This document shows, in pieces, positions 1 through 8,435 of a stretch of DNA of 64,000 bases. Position 1 is the first letter of the stretch; each line of letters starts with the position of its first letter. Source of the stretch: Sphingomonas sp. CL5.1 (GTDB taxonomy: Bacteria; Pseudomonadota; Alphaproteobacteria; Sphingomonadales; Sphingomonadaceae); the NCBI RefSeq assembly GCF_013344685.1, contig NZ_CP050137.1:3527001-3591000 (forward strand), in the 5' to 3' direction. A program made the position numbers and the translations under genes. The notes under the pieces are model-generated. The model was given only the letters and a program-made list of their open reading frames with translations, made no database searches and was not told where the DNA came from.

Positions 1-711
1 GGATCGCGCCATGGCGATGGCGGCGGAATCGTCGGTGACAAGATTATGCGCGAGCCCGGAAGCCTTCACATGCACCGCCGGCCCGCCCAGTTCCTCCTTC
101 GTCGCGGTTTCGCCGAGCGCGGCCTTCACGATCGGCGGCCCGGCCGCGAACAGCGAGGCGGCTTCGGTCATCACGACGAAATCGCTGAGCGGCGCGGTCA
201 GCGCGCCATGTCCCGCCGAAGGCCCCATCACGAGGCAGACCATCGGCACCAACCCGGACAATTCCACGAGCGCCTGAAGATCACCCGGAGCGGGCGTGGA
301 ATGCTCATTCGTCAGGCGGTGTCCGGCGCCCTCAAGCATGAATACGAGCGGCACCCGCTCCTGTCGGGCAAGTTGCGCCAGTCGATAGCGCTTTGCGGAA
401 CCCGCGTCGCCAATCGACCCGGCCAACACCGTGAAATCCTCGATCCCCGCCAGTACGGGCCCGCCGTCGATCCGGCCGAATCCGGCAATCAGGCCGTCCG
501 CCGGCGCGGAGGCTTCCCCACCCTCGCTCAGGTTGCCTGCAAAGGCGCCTAGCTCGACGAAATTCCCCTCATCGAACAGCGCCGCCGCGCGCTCCCGGGC
601 GTTCAATTTCCCGGCGCGCCGGTGACGATCAAGGCGTTCCGGTCCACCCATCGCCGTGGCGAAATCGCGCTTGCGCTGGAGTTCGCCGAGAATGGCGTCC
701 CAATTGCCCAA
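1..711 (-). CDS. Acyl-CoA carboxylase carboxyltransferase subunit (partial)
   Basis: Partial: the first 237 codons are in the window and the rest lies beyond position 1. The minus-strand translation fits the carboxyltransferase (crotonase-fold) beta subunit of biotin-dependent acyl-CoA carboxylases: GKLNARERAAALFDEGNFVE is the usual N-terminal signature, followed by the IAGFGRIDGGPV and GSAKRYRLAQLA segments. Such proteins transfer carboxyl from carboxybiotin to propionyl-CoA or a related acyl-CoA. The start is taken as TTG at 711 because GGAAGG lies just upstream and no better start is visible. It lies 100 bp downstream of the SDR gene on the same strand, with a palindromic operator in the gap. 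The acyl substrate cannot be told from the sequence. Confidence 0.8.
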   Translation of the reverse strand, partial: MGNWDAILGELQRKRDFATAMGGPERLDRHRRAGKLNARERAAALFDEGNFVELGAFAGNLSEGGEASAPADGLIAGFGRIDGGPVLAGIEDFTVLAGSIGDAGSAKRYRLAQLARQERVPLVFMLEGAGHRLTNEHSTPAPGDLQALVELSGLVPMVCLVMGPSAGHGALTAPLSDFVVMTEAASLFAAGPPIVKAALGETATKEELGGPAVHVKASGLAHNLVTDDSAAIAMARS

Positions 712-746
712 TGGCTTCCTTCCCTTCCAGCCCGCTTCGGTCTCTT

Positions 747-788
747 TATGAGACAACAATGAGACATTCGCAATAAAAATGTCTCATT
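747..788. promoter_or_regulatory. TGAGACA operator: inverted repeat plus extra half-site
   Basis: AATGAGACATT (758-768) and its exact reverse complement AATGTCTCATT (778-788) form an 11-bp inverted repeat with a 9-bp spacer. A third half-site, TATGAGACA, sits at 747-755 as a direct repeat. The block lies in the 100-bp gap just before the carboxyltransferase gene on the minus strand. No T-run follows on either strand, so an operator is more likely than a terminator. Confidence 0.55.
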
Positions 789-812
789 ATCGCGCGATGA
801 AAAGAATTTTTC

Positions 813-1646
813 CTAACGCCGGGGAGTCGGAAGATGCCCCCCATCGACATAGATGGTCTGCCCGGTGATCCATTCGCCCTGATCGCTGCACAGGAACGTC
901 ACGAGGTGCGCGATATCCTCACCTGTGCCTGCACGCCCCAGCGAAATATAGGCGGAGACCATGTCATCCCACACCTTGCCGCGCGGCACGTCGTCGAGCC
1001 GGCTCGTCTCCACGATGCCGGGCGCGACGACATTCACCCGGATTTTCTTCGGCCCCAGTTCGCGCGCCATGATGGTCGTCAGGCCGTTGATGGCCACCTT
1101 GGTGGTTGCGTAAGCGCCGGTATCGGGGGCAAGCAACTGGGCCGCCAGCGACGAGATATTGATGATCGCGCCGCCGTTGCCCTGTTCACTCATTTGCCGA
1201 GCAAAGGCGCGGGACATATAGAACGTCCCGTTCAGATTGACATTCATCACCCTTTGCCATGTGTCGATCGACAATTCGGTGACGGGCACACGATCGTTGC
1301 CGCGCGTTGCGCCGGCATTGTTCACGAGGAAATCCACGCGGCCGAATTCGTTGACGATGCGCGCGAGCAGCGTCTCGACCGCCTCCGGGTCGCTCACATC
1401 CGAAACCACCGGCAGTGCGCGACGCCCGAGCTGGCGGATTTCATCCGCCACCGATTCGATATCGCGCCAGTTCGCTTCGCGTTCGTCCTCGGGATAGGCC
1501 TCGGGCGGCCGCCCCGTGCCCGTCAGCACCACGTCGCAACCGGCCTGCGCCAGTACCCTCGCGATCGGTCGTCCAATGCTGCGCATCCGACCGGCGCCGG
1601 TGACCACCGCCACCTTTCCCTCAAAGCCGGTCAGTGCATAGGTCAT
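813..1646 (-). CDS. SDR family oxidoreductase
   Basis: Classical short-chain dehydrogenase/reductase of 277 residues that reduces or oxidises a carbonyl/alcohol with NAD(P). Visible motifs: VTGAGRMRSIGRPIA (a TGxxxxxxG cofactor loop with a two-residue insert), LVNNAGATRG, the serine of INISSLA, the catalytic YATTK pair, and a C-terminal GQTIYVDGG. The start was set at ATG 1646 because AAGGAAG precedes it; an upstream in-frame ATG at 1682 lacks a ribosome site. It is the first gene of a minus-strand pair with the carboxyltransferase gene. Substrate unknown. Confidence 0.85.
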   Translation of the reverse strand: MTYALTGFEGKVAVVTGAGRMRSIGRPIARVLAQAGCDVVLTGTGRPPEAYPEDEREANWRDIESVADEIRQLGRRALPVVSDVSDPEAVETLLARIVNEFGRVDFLVNNAGATRGNDRVPVTELSIDTWQRVMNVNLNGTFYMSRAFARQMSEQGNGGAIINISSLAAQLLAPDTGAYATTKVAINGLTTIMARELGPKKIRVNVVAPGIVETSRLDDVPRGKVWDDMVSAYISLGRAGTGEDIAHLVTFLCSDQGEWITGQTIYVDGGHLPTPRR

Positions 1647-1682
1647 GTCGGTTTCTTCCTTTTCCCGATCATTAGTGGCCAC

Positions 1683-2022
1683 AAGGAATTAAAGATGCTG
1701 AGGTCAAGTAAATTTCAATTCGCCTTATAGACTGAGCGTGCGGACGCGGCACCGTTTTTCGAGTCCAAGCAGAAGCGTGAAAGGTCGCGCGCCACCGTTA
1801 CCGGGCCGACGAATGTCGATCGGGCGCGCGACAACAGGGTCGGCTCTACCGCGGCCGTCGGCCCGACGACGCTCAGGTGGGTTAACACCAGCGCATGTGC
1901 GGCGACAGCGGTGGCCATCGCCCCGGCCTGCTCCGGCGACAGGTGGTGGCTCGATCCCGTGGAGGTCGAGATCGGTATCCTGTCCAACAGTATCGCGCGG
2001 CGCGCCTGAAACGAGGCTGGCG
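1683..2022. other. Gap without recognisable gene
   Basis: No reading frame here resembles a protein I recognise. A plus-strand frame running into TGA near 2008 has protein-like composition, but it has no start and no identifiable domain. The first about 50 bases hold the presumed promoter of the minus-strand SDR gene. The stretch marks the left edge of a region of gene fragments. Confidence 0.4.
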
Positions 2023-2097
2023 GTGAAGCGCGAGACATCCGTTATCATCGTCGGCGCGGGACCGACCGGCCTGTGCCTTGCCAACCTGCTGGGCTAG
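2023..2097 (+). pseudogene. FAD monooxygenase N-terminal fragment
   Basis: A 24-codon stub that starts GTG and reads VKRETSVIIVGAGPTGLCLA before ending in TAG. It carries a perfect dinucleotide-binding GxGxxG motif of the group A flavoprotein monooxygenases and then stops, so only the first beta-alpha unit of the FAD domain survives. What follows has no continuation in any frame. It is a decayed remnant. Confidence 0.6.
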
Positions 2098-2124
2098 GCC
2101 AGCGTCAGCCGGTCGGCCTGATTG

Positions 2125-2153
2125 TTGTCTTGCTAATCCCCCAAGCCTATATT
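2125..2153 (+). promoter_or_regulatory. Sigma-70-like promoter of the small gene/toxin pair
   Basis: TTGTCT (2125-2130) and TATATT (2148-2153) are separated by exactly 17 bp, about 40 bp upstream of the ATG at 2196. Recognised by eye only. Confidence 0.4.
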
Positions 2154-2195
2154 GCGCGGGCGATCCAGACGGATTCGCGCTGGAAGATTTGACCG

Positions 2196-2453
2196 ATGAC
2201 GAACGTGGCGACCCAAGTGCTGGCAACTGTGAACGCGCCTTATGGCGCGAACCTGACCGCGCACCAGCTCGCGGCGATGATCGCCGACCCCAAAAGCGTG
2301 AAGAGCGCGCCGGTGTTCGCGTTCTTCTCCGAGGTGAGCGCGCCCATCCAGAAGCAGTTCATCGCGGAAATGGACGTGGACGCGGCCAAGGCAGGCGCGC
2401 TCGCCACGCGGATCGCCAGGCTTTCGGGCTACAAGTTGCCGCTGGCGGCCTGA
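2196..2453 (+). CDS. Small protein coupled to the AbiEii-type toxin relic
   Basis: An 85-residue protein with a mixed hydrophilic composition and no transmembrane segment (MTNVATQVLATV at the start). Its TGA overlaps the ATG of the downstream nucleotidyltransferase relic as TGATG, which implies translational coupling. I do not recognise a domain. Its position fits an antitoxin-like or accessory partner of the AbiEii/AbiGii toxin family, but this is inferred only from gene order. The frame is intact although its partner is broken. Confidence 0.55.
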   Translation: MTNVATQVLATVNAPYGANLTAHQLAAMIADPKSVKSAPVFAFFSEVSAPIQKQFIAEMDVDAAKAGALATRIARLSGYKLPLAA

Positions 2454-3137
2454 TGGCGGCCCTTCGGGCGAGCCAATGGCCGCTGCTGTTCGACCGCCAT
2501 CGACATCCTCGGTCATTTTGAAGCCGCGCAGGGCTTCGCGCCGGATTGGAGCTTCAGCGGCGGAACCGCGCTGATGCTCCAGATCGACCACCGCGAAAGC
2601 GACGACATCGACATCTTCCTCGACGACCCACAGGTGCTGCCGTTCCTGAACCCGGAGACGCAGGGCTAGGCCCTGTCGCGGCGGCCGGACGGCTATCAGA
2701 CCGACGGAGCCGGCGCGCTCAAGCTCGCCTACGCCGATATCGGCGAGATCGACTTCATCTGCTCGCCGAGCATCGTTCAGGATCCAGTCGAACGGCGACA
2801 GGTGCGCGGCCGTGATGTGGCGCTGGAGACGCCGGCCGAGATCATCGCCAAGAAGGTCTATTTCCGGGGTGCGAGCTTCCAGCCGCGCGACATGTTCGAC
2901 CTCGCGGCGGTGGTCTAGCATTCAGGGTCCGGCTACATCGTAGCCGCGCTCAGCCAATGCGGCGTGCAACGCTGCGCGACGGCGCTCGCCACGGTGGACC
3001 GGGCCAATCCCGATTATGTGCGCTCCATCATCGGCCAGTTAATGTGTCGCGACCGCAACGCGCATCTCGTTGCCGAGGCGCAGACGATCAGCCGCACCAT
3101 TCTCGATCAGGCGCGTTCTGCCGCGCAACCGGACTAG
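2453..3137 (+). pseudogene. AbiEii/AbiGii-type nucleotidyltransferase toxin, broken
   Basis: The conceptual product has the minimal nucleotidyltransferase core: FSGGTALMLQIDHRESDDID (the GG...DxD active site), then LETPAEIIAKKVYFRG and RDMFDLAAV, typical of the AbiEii toxin family of type IV toxin-antitoxin and abortive-infection systems. It is disrupted three times: a +1 frameshift near 2494, and in-frame TAG codons at 2667-2669 and 2916-2918. The reading frame otherwise continues to TAG at 3135-3137. The start ATG overlaps the stop of the small gene before it. It cannot make an active toxin without suppression of both amber codons. Confidence 0.75.
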
Positions 3138-3178
3138 GAGGCCCCCGGATCGGCACGGCACGCCCCCTGGGCTGCGCG

Positions 3179-3250
3179 ATGCGGTTCACCGAGGACTTTA
3201 CCCTCGCTGAGCTGAAGACATTGCGCGTGAACGAACGACTGGGCCACCGA
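3179..3250 (+). pseudogene. Glycerophosphodiester phosphodiesterase fragment
   Basis: About 20 codons, including FTEDFTLAELKTLRVNERL, match the conserved segment of GlpQ-like glycerophosphodiester phosphodiesterases (xFTEDFTLAELKTLRxxERL). Nothing of the catalytic barrel surrounds it. It is an internal gene scrap abutting other fragments. Confidence 0.5.
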
Positions 3251-3303
3251 AAGCTCGCCGGATTTCCCGCCGAAGGGGCCTCAGGGCAAGGACTGGCAAT
3301 ACC

Positions 3304-3495
3304 TTACCTGATCGAACGTCCCTTCCAGACCACGCCGAAGAGCCTCAGGAAATTGCCCCCGACGAACGCGATCGTCTCCTGCTCGCCATATCCCCGCCGC
3401 AGCAGCTCCGAAGCCAGCAGGGGAATCTGCCGGTAGCTGGTCAGCACCGGCTTGTAGTTCGCATCCATATCCGTGCCGAGCGCCACGAATTCCGG
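3304..3495 (-). pseudogene. M19 membrane dipeptidase C-terminal fragment
   Basis: The minus-strand translation gives the C-terminal end of a peptidase M19 (renal dipeptidase-like) protein: LGTDMDANYKPVLTSYRQ, then LLRRGYGEQE and FVGGNFLRLF near the stop. About 60 codons survive; the upstream metal-binding part is missing and the frame runs into a LysR fragment of opposite orientation. It marks a rearrangement junction near 3495. Confidence 0.55.
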
Positions 3496-3499
3496 GCCA

Positions 3500-3889
3500 A
3501 CCGCGCGGCGCAGCGGAACGTGGTGCTGCCGCCCGGTGGTCATCCGCTGGAGACGCGGGAAATCGTGCATTGCGCGGAACTCGCCGGGCATAATCTGGTG
3601 CTCTACCGTAACACCGGCGCCTATGGCGATCATGGCCCGATCCGCGAGCTTTTCATGAATGCCGGTATCCGCCCGAAGGTGGCGGCGCTGGCCGATACGC
3701 GCTCCACGTTGCTGATGCTGACCGCCGCTGGCGTGGGTATAACCTTCGTGCCGTCGTCGCTCGCGATGCTGGGCATGAAAACGAATGTGATGCGCCCGCT
3801 GGAGGCGCCGGAGATGTCGGTTCAAGAACTCCCCCTCCGGGATGGCGTTGCAGTTCCTTCGGGTCGTGCGCGAAGTGATCGGAAAATGA
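3500..3889 (+). pseudogene. LysR-type regulator, substrate-binding fragment
   Basis: Only the effector-binding half is present: LVLYRNTGAYGDHGPIREL, NAGIRPKVAALADTRSTLL and GVGITFVPSSLAMLG are typical of LysR regulators. The helix-turn-helix is missing. After about 3820 the frame shifts, and the LysR tail (ALQFLRVVREVIGK) continues in another frame to TGA 3887-3889. That stop overlaps the ATG of the hydrolase relic as ATGA, so the two were once adjacent genes. Confidence 0.55.
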
Positions 3890-4745
3890 ACGCGATAGCG
3901 TCGGGGCCATGCGTGTTCCTCGACTATACGCAAGAAGAGCTGGACCGTAACTTCGACCAGCGCGCGTGGGTGAGCGACGCGGACGCCTTGCTGCGAAATC
4001 ACGCGGTGATGAGCGAGCGCGCACGGCAGCAACTGCGCGGCACGTTCGACATACGATAAAGTCCTTATGCAGATGAGACGCTGGATTTCTTCCCGGCCGA
4101 CGCTCCGGGCGCGCCGCTAGCGATTTTCGTCCATGGCGGCGCCTGCGTGCCTCATCGAAGGAAAGCCATTCCTTCGTTGCCAATGCCTATGTGCCGGCCG
4201 GGATCAGCGTGGCGATCCCGGAGTTCGGCAAGCTGCCGGGAACCGCCATGCCGGACGTGGTGGAGCAGATTCGCCGGGTAATCGAATGGGCCGGGCAGAA
4301 CGCCGGGTCTTTCGGCTACGATGCCGGCAATCTTCATATGGTGGGCCATTCCGCTGGCGCGCATCTCGCTGCCACGACGGCGACGGCCGACCGTTCACCA
4401 GGTACGGTGCGGAGCCTTGCCTGTATCAGCGGCATCTATAATCTGATCCCGGTGATGCTCAGCGCGCGGCGGCATTATGTCTACCTGTCGCCGCAAGAAA
4501 TCTTGCGGCTCAGCCCGTTGCGTCACTTGCAGAACCTGACGTGCAAGACATCGGTGTTTTTCGCCGAAGGCGACAGCATGGAATTCAAGCGTCAATCGCA
4601 AGTATTCGTCGATAGCCTGGAGACAGCGGGCAAGCTTTTTTTCAGCCGGCGTTTCGTTGCGAACCATTATGACGTTCTCGACATGCTGGATTCGCCGGAG
4701 TCGTTGTTGAGCTGCGCATTGCGCCAAGTGGCACTTGCTACCTGA
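3886..4745 (+). pseudogene. Arylformamidase-like alpha/beta hydrolase, broken
   Basis: The conceptual protein begins like kynurenine-formamidase-type alpha/beta hydrolases (VFLDYTQEELDRNFDQRAW), has the oxyanion HGGA motif, the nucleophile motif GHSAGAH and a late histidine (VANHYDVLD). It is interrupted by an in-frame TAA at 4057-4059 and a one-base deletion near 4147, where HGGA loses its normal W. The rest is open to 4745. Codon use and length suggest recent decay of a full gene that followed the LysR gene. Confidence 0.65.
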
Positions 4746-4845
4746 CACTTGGACGACCGCGTCCCTCGCAATCTTAACCGGCGGTCAGAAAGAAGCTCAA
4801 GGGACGCCCCTGCATCCGCGACGATGTTCGCCCGGCAGGCTGGAA

Positions 4846-5204
4846 GATGGAGTCCGGCGATGGGCACCAGCGCCTATGGGTCGGCTCCGGGAAGGTTGGC
4901 GACCTCGCTGACTTCGCTCCCGCCCTTGTCCTGGAGCTGGTCGCATTGGGCATTGGCGTGGAATCGGCAGGATGGCTGCTCTCACCCGCGCCTATTAATT
5001 ATGCCGAAGCAATCTGGATCGCGGCGCTCGGGTTTTGCGCCAACCTCCGTTCTCACAATCATCGCCTTGCTTGCCGGACTTTACCTCGGATCGGGGTGGA
5101 TAGACCCGATCATGGGCATCATCGGCGCGGTCGTGATCGCCTGCTGGTCATAGGGCGTGCTGCGCGACACCGGACAGGTCCTGCTCGACGCCGCAGCTAA
5201 CCGT
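4846..5204 (+). pseudogene. DmeF-like cation diffusion facilitator fragment
   Basis: Two frames together give an internal piece of a CDF metal-efflux protein: KVGDLADFAPALVLELVALG with APINYAEAIWIAALG in one frame, then TSVLTIIALLAG, WIDPIMGIIGAVVIA and DTGQVLLDAA in the other. A TAG at 5151-5153 breaks the second. The first membrane helices and the C-terminal domain are missing. It ends just before the upstream region of the TBDR gene. Confidence 0.6.
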
Positions 5205-5426
5205 GCGAGGCAGCGGCGGCGTGCCGAATGGAAGACTGTAGCGGATGCAAAGTCGGGGTATCGAGAGGCTGTATTTTTCTGCGATCGCGGCAAAGGTCAC
5301 CTAGCGTCTACATCGATACTTGCAATCAAAAAATATCGCTACCATCAATTGCCGGGGCGCCACATAACCTCTCAACCATCAGCAGACGGACGAGCAACGA
5401 CCGCATCAACGCTGGGAGGGAGAGGA

Positions 5427-7766
5427 ATGAAGAAAAATCAACGCACCGTGATGATCTCGAGCATCGCATTTGCGTGCACGATCAGCCTGGGCAACCCTGC
5501 GTCCGCACAAACAAGCGACGCCCCCAAGGCGCAGGATGGCAACAGCACCACGGCGCTCCCCGACATCGTCGTGACCGCCCAGAAGCGCTCGGAGTCGATC
5601 AACACCGTGCCGATGTCGATCACGGCCGCATCCGGCGACACGCTTCGCAATATGGGAGTAACGTCGCCTGACCAACTGGCCAGCGTCGTGCCGGGCTTCA
5701 CGTTCACGAAGTCGGCATATGGCGCGCCGGTTTACAGCCTCAGGGGCGTCGGCTTCTACGATTATGCGATCGGCGCGGCGCCCGCGGTCAGCGTATATGT
5801 GGATGAGGCCCCCCTGCCCTTTTCCACGATAACCCGCGGCGCATCGTTCGATCTGGAGCGTGTCGAGGTTCTCAAGGGACCGCAGGGAACGCTGTTCGGA
5901 TCGAATTCAACCGGCGGCGCCGTCAACTACATTGCCGCAAAGCCGACGGAAAAGCCCGAAGCCGGCCTCGACATATCATTTGGCCGCTTCAACGACGCCG
6001 ACTTTTCCGGCTTCGTCTCGGGGCCGATCACAGACACGTTATCGGCGAGGGTCGCGGTGAGGCACGAGATGTCCGGCGACTGGCAGCGCAGCACCACCCG
6101 CAACGACACGCTCGGCGCCAGGAATTTCACCGAGGGCCGCGCCTCGCTCGCGTGGAAGCCGGCGTCGAACGTCCGCGCCAGCCTGACGTTCGGAGCGTTC
6201 GCGGATGATTCCGATGCGCAGGCTTCCCAGCTCATCCAGATCAATCCGCTACAGCCGCCGTTCGTCAGCCCGGTTCTGACCGGCCTTCCCCTCGTCTCGG
6301 GCGATGCGCGGGCGGCCGACTGGACCCCGGGCTTGAATCCACGCCATCACGATCGTCAATATCAGCTAACCGGCCGGATCGATTTCGACATCTCGGATGC
6401 CGTCACGCTCACATCATTGACGACCCACAGTTATTATAAGCAGCGCGCCTCCGTCGATCCGGACGGCACCGCGCTGAAGCTCGCCGACACACAGGATATC
6501 GGGAACATCGACTCGACGTTTTCCGAACTGCGCCTTTCCGGCAAGTCGCCCGATGGCGCGTTGCAGTGGATCGTCGGCGGCAATTATGAGAACGACAAGA
6601 TCAACGAAACACAACTGCTGTCCGCCCCCGATGCGTCGGGCTACCGCTTGTTTCATGCCGTTTTCGGGGTGCCGACGCCTGACGTAACGCCGGTCGAAAC
6701 CCATCAGAACTTCGAAACCGGCGCGGCTTTCGCGAACCTCACTTATAGTTTCGCCAACAGGCTAACGCTGAACGGCGGAATTCGATACACGCGCACGACG
6801 GTCGATTTCTCCGGTTGCACGCGCAACAGCCTGAACGGCGCCTCCGGCCAGGCATTGACGATTATCCTGGGCTCGCTCGGCGTGCCCGTGTCCTACGGCC
6901 CCGGCTCATGCACCACCTTGGGCCCCGATCTGCAACCGGGGCTTACTTCACAAAGCCTCACGCAAAACAACGTGTCCTGGCGCGTCGGCGTGGACTATAA
7001 GACCGCGAACGGCAGCCTGCTCTACGCCAATATCAGCCAGGGATATAAGTCGGGAAGCTTTCCCACGCTTCCGGCGACTTCCTACGCGCAATATATCCCC
7101 GTGAAGCAGGAAGGCATTCTTGCGTATGAAGCCGGCTTCAAGGCGCGACTGATCGACAGATCGTTGCAGCTAAACGGATCGCTCTTCTATTATGACTATA
7201 CCGACAAGCAGACGCTCGGCAGCGTAGTGCTTACTCCGAACATATTCGGACCGCTCAATCATCTGGTCAACATTCCCAAGTCGCACGTCACCGGAGCCGA
7301 GCTGCAACTCAACTGGATGCCTGTCGCCGGGCTCAAGCTATCCGCCGACGCTACGTATCTGGATACGAAAATCGGCGACTTCACCAATTATGATCCATAT
7401 GGCGTCGTGCGCAATTTCAATGGCGAGAGCTTTCCATTCACGCCAAAATGGCAGGCCCATGCCGACATCCAATATGACTGGTCGGTGGGCGGCAATCACA
7501 GGGCATTCGTCGGGGGCGACGCGCTCTATCACTCCCGGACCAATTCCGGTCTGGGCAATTATGATATCCTGACGATCGACCCGTACACTTTACTGGGGCT
7601 GCGCGCGGGCTTCGGCGCCGCCGACAATTCCTGGACGCTGACCGTCTGGGGCAGGAACATCACGAACAAATATTATTGGACGAACTCCTACAAGATCGCC
7701 GACGTGACCGCGCGCTTCGCCGGGATGCCTGCCACCTACGGCATGAGCGCGTCGATCAGGTTCTGA
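5427..7766 (+). CDS. TonB-dependent outer-membrane receptor
   Basis: A 779-residue ligand-gated porin for energy-dependent uptake across the outer membrane. A signal peptide (MKKNQRT, hydrophobic stretch, ASA-Q) is followed by a TonB-box-like DIVVTAQKRSE, a plug domain with VEVLKGPQGTLFGSNSTGGA, a 22-strand-type beta-barrel and a terminal aromatic F. The start was placed at ATG 5427 because GGGAGGGAGAGG precedes it. It leads a same-strand run of hydrolase, lyase and oxidoreductase genes and probably imports their substrate; this is inference from position. Confidence 0.92.
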   Translation: MKKNQRTVMISSIAFACTISLGNPASAQTSDAPKAQDGNSTTALPDIVVTAQKRSESINTVPMSITAASGDTLRNMGVTSPDQLASVVPGFTFTKSAYGAPVYSLRGVGFYDYAIGAAPAVSVYVDEAPLPFSTITRGASFDLERVEVLKGPQGTLFGSNSTGGAVNYIAAKPTEKPEAGLDISFGRFNDADFSGFVSGPITDTLSARVAVRHEMSGDWQRSTTRNDTLGARNFTEGRASLAWKPASNVRASLTFGAFADDSDAQASQLIQINPLQPPFVSPVLTGLPLVSGDARAADWTPGLNPRHHDRQYQLTGRIDFDISDAVTLTSLTTHSYYKQRASVDPDGTALKLADTQDIGNIDSTFSELRLSGKSPDGALQWIVGGNYENDKINETQLLSAPDASGYRLFHAVFGVPTPDVTPVETHQNFETGAAFANLTYSFANRLTLNGGIRYTRTTVDFSGCTRNSLNGASGQALTIILGSLGVPVSYGPGSCTTLGPDLQPGLTSQSLTQNNVSWRVGVDYKTANGSLLYANISQGYKSGSFPTLPATSYAQYIPVKQEGILAYEAGFKARLIDRSLQLNGSLFYYDYTDKQTLGSVVLTPNIFGPLNHLVNIPKSHVTGAELQLNWMPVAGLKLSADATYLDTKIGDFTNYDPYGVVRNFNGESFPFTPKWQAHADIQYDWSVGGNHRAFVGGDALYHSRTNSGLGNYDILTIDPYTLLGLRAGFGAADNSWTLTVWGRNITNKYYWTNSYKIADVTARFAGMPATYGMSASIRF

Positions 7767-7782
7767 CGAATGGATCTGGTCC

Positions 7783-7799
7783 GCGCCGTCAGGCGGCGC
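7783..7799 (+). terminator. Hairpin after the TBDR gene
   Basis: GCGCCG (7783-7788) pairs perfectly with CGGCGC (7794-7799) across a 5-nt loop. There is no U-run, so it may be an attenuator or mRNA-processing hairpin rather than a true terminator between the receptor and the enzyme genes. Confidence 0.25.
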
Positions 7800-7837
7800 G
7801 CCCCTCGCAAACGCCCTCTATTGATTTGGAAAGCAAC

Positions 7838-8431
7838 ATGTCATCCGCGCTACTTCTCCTCGATCTGCAAAACGAGATGGTCGATCCCAACGGCAAGGTC
7901 GGTTCGCACGGGCTCGCCGGGATCGTGGAGGAGCGCGGAGTCCTGCGCAACGCGGCCCGCGCGCTCGCCGCCGCACGGGCCGCATCGCTTGCGGTCGTCC
8001 ACGTCCGGCTCGGGTTCCGGCCCGACTATCTGGATTGCCTGAGCGTTGCCGGGCGCATTGAGGAACTCAAGCGCAATCGCGCGGCGATCGCCGGCGAATG
8101 GGGAAGCGAATTTCACCCCGACGTCGCTCCGATCGCTGGGGAACTCGTGATCACCAAGCAATGCGTCAATCCGTTCTTCAATACCGGGCTGATGACGTGG
8201 CTGATGCAACGCGGCCACCGCACGCTCTATCTCGGCGGCGTGGCGACCCATCTCGTTGTCGAGAGCACAGCGCGCTTCGCCGACGATGCCGGGTTCGCGC
8301 CTGTCGTGATAGAGGATATGTGCGCCGCGCCTGACGCGGCTCTCCACGACCATTTCATCGCGAAAATCGCCCCCGCGATCGGGCGCGTCGTGACTACTTC
8401 CGACTTCCTAAACGCGCCCGGAAAGGCGTGA
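7838..8431 (+). CDS. Isochorismatase-fold hydrolase lacking the usual cysteine
   Basis: A 197-residue isochorismatase/cysteine-hydrolase superfamily protein. The N-terminal aspartate is seen in LLLLDLQNEM and the lysine in VITKQ. The nucleophile motif, normally GVATNVCVESTAR, reads GVATHLVVESTAR, so the cysteine is a valine. Family members that act by amide hydrolysis need that cysteine; true isochorismatases do not. It may hydrolyse an enol-ether or similar bond, or be inactive. RBS TTGGAAAG precedes ATG 7838. It lies 4 bp before the lyase gene, so the two are probably cotranscribed. Confidence 0.8.
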   Translation: MSSALLLLDLQNEMVDPNGKVGSHGLAGIVEERGVLRNAARALAAARAASLAVVHVRLGFRPDYLDCLSVAGRIEELKRNRAAIAGEWGSEFHPDVAPIAGELVITKQCVNPFFNTGLMTWLMQRGHRTLYLGGVATHLVVESTARFADDAGFAPVVIEDMCAAPDAALHDHFIAKIAPAIGRVVTTSDFLNAPGKA

Positions 8432-8435
8432 CTCC

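Noticed and set aside
758..788. Intrinsic terminator after the SDR gene
   Set aside because: The stem is AT-rich and followed by no T-run; an extra half-site in direct orientation fits an operator better.
5157..5426. N-terminal extension of the first TBDR
   Set aside because: The extra 90 codons include the CDF relic and lack a signal peptide; ATG 5427 has a strong ribosome site and a normal signal sequence.
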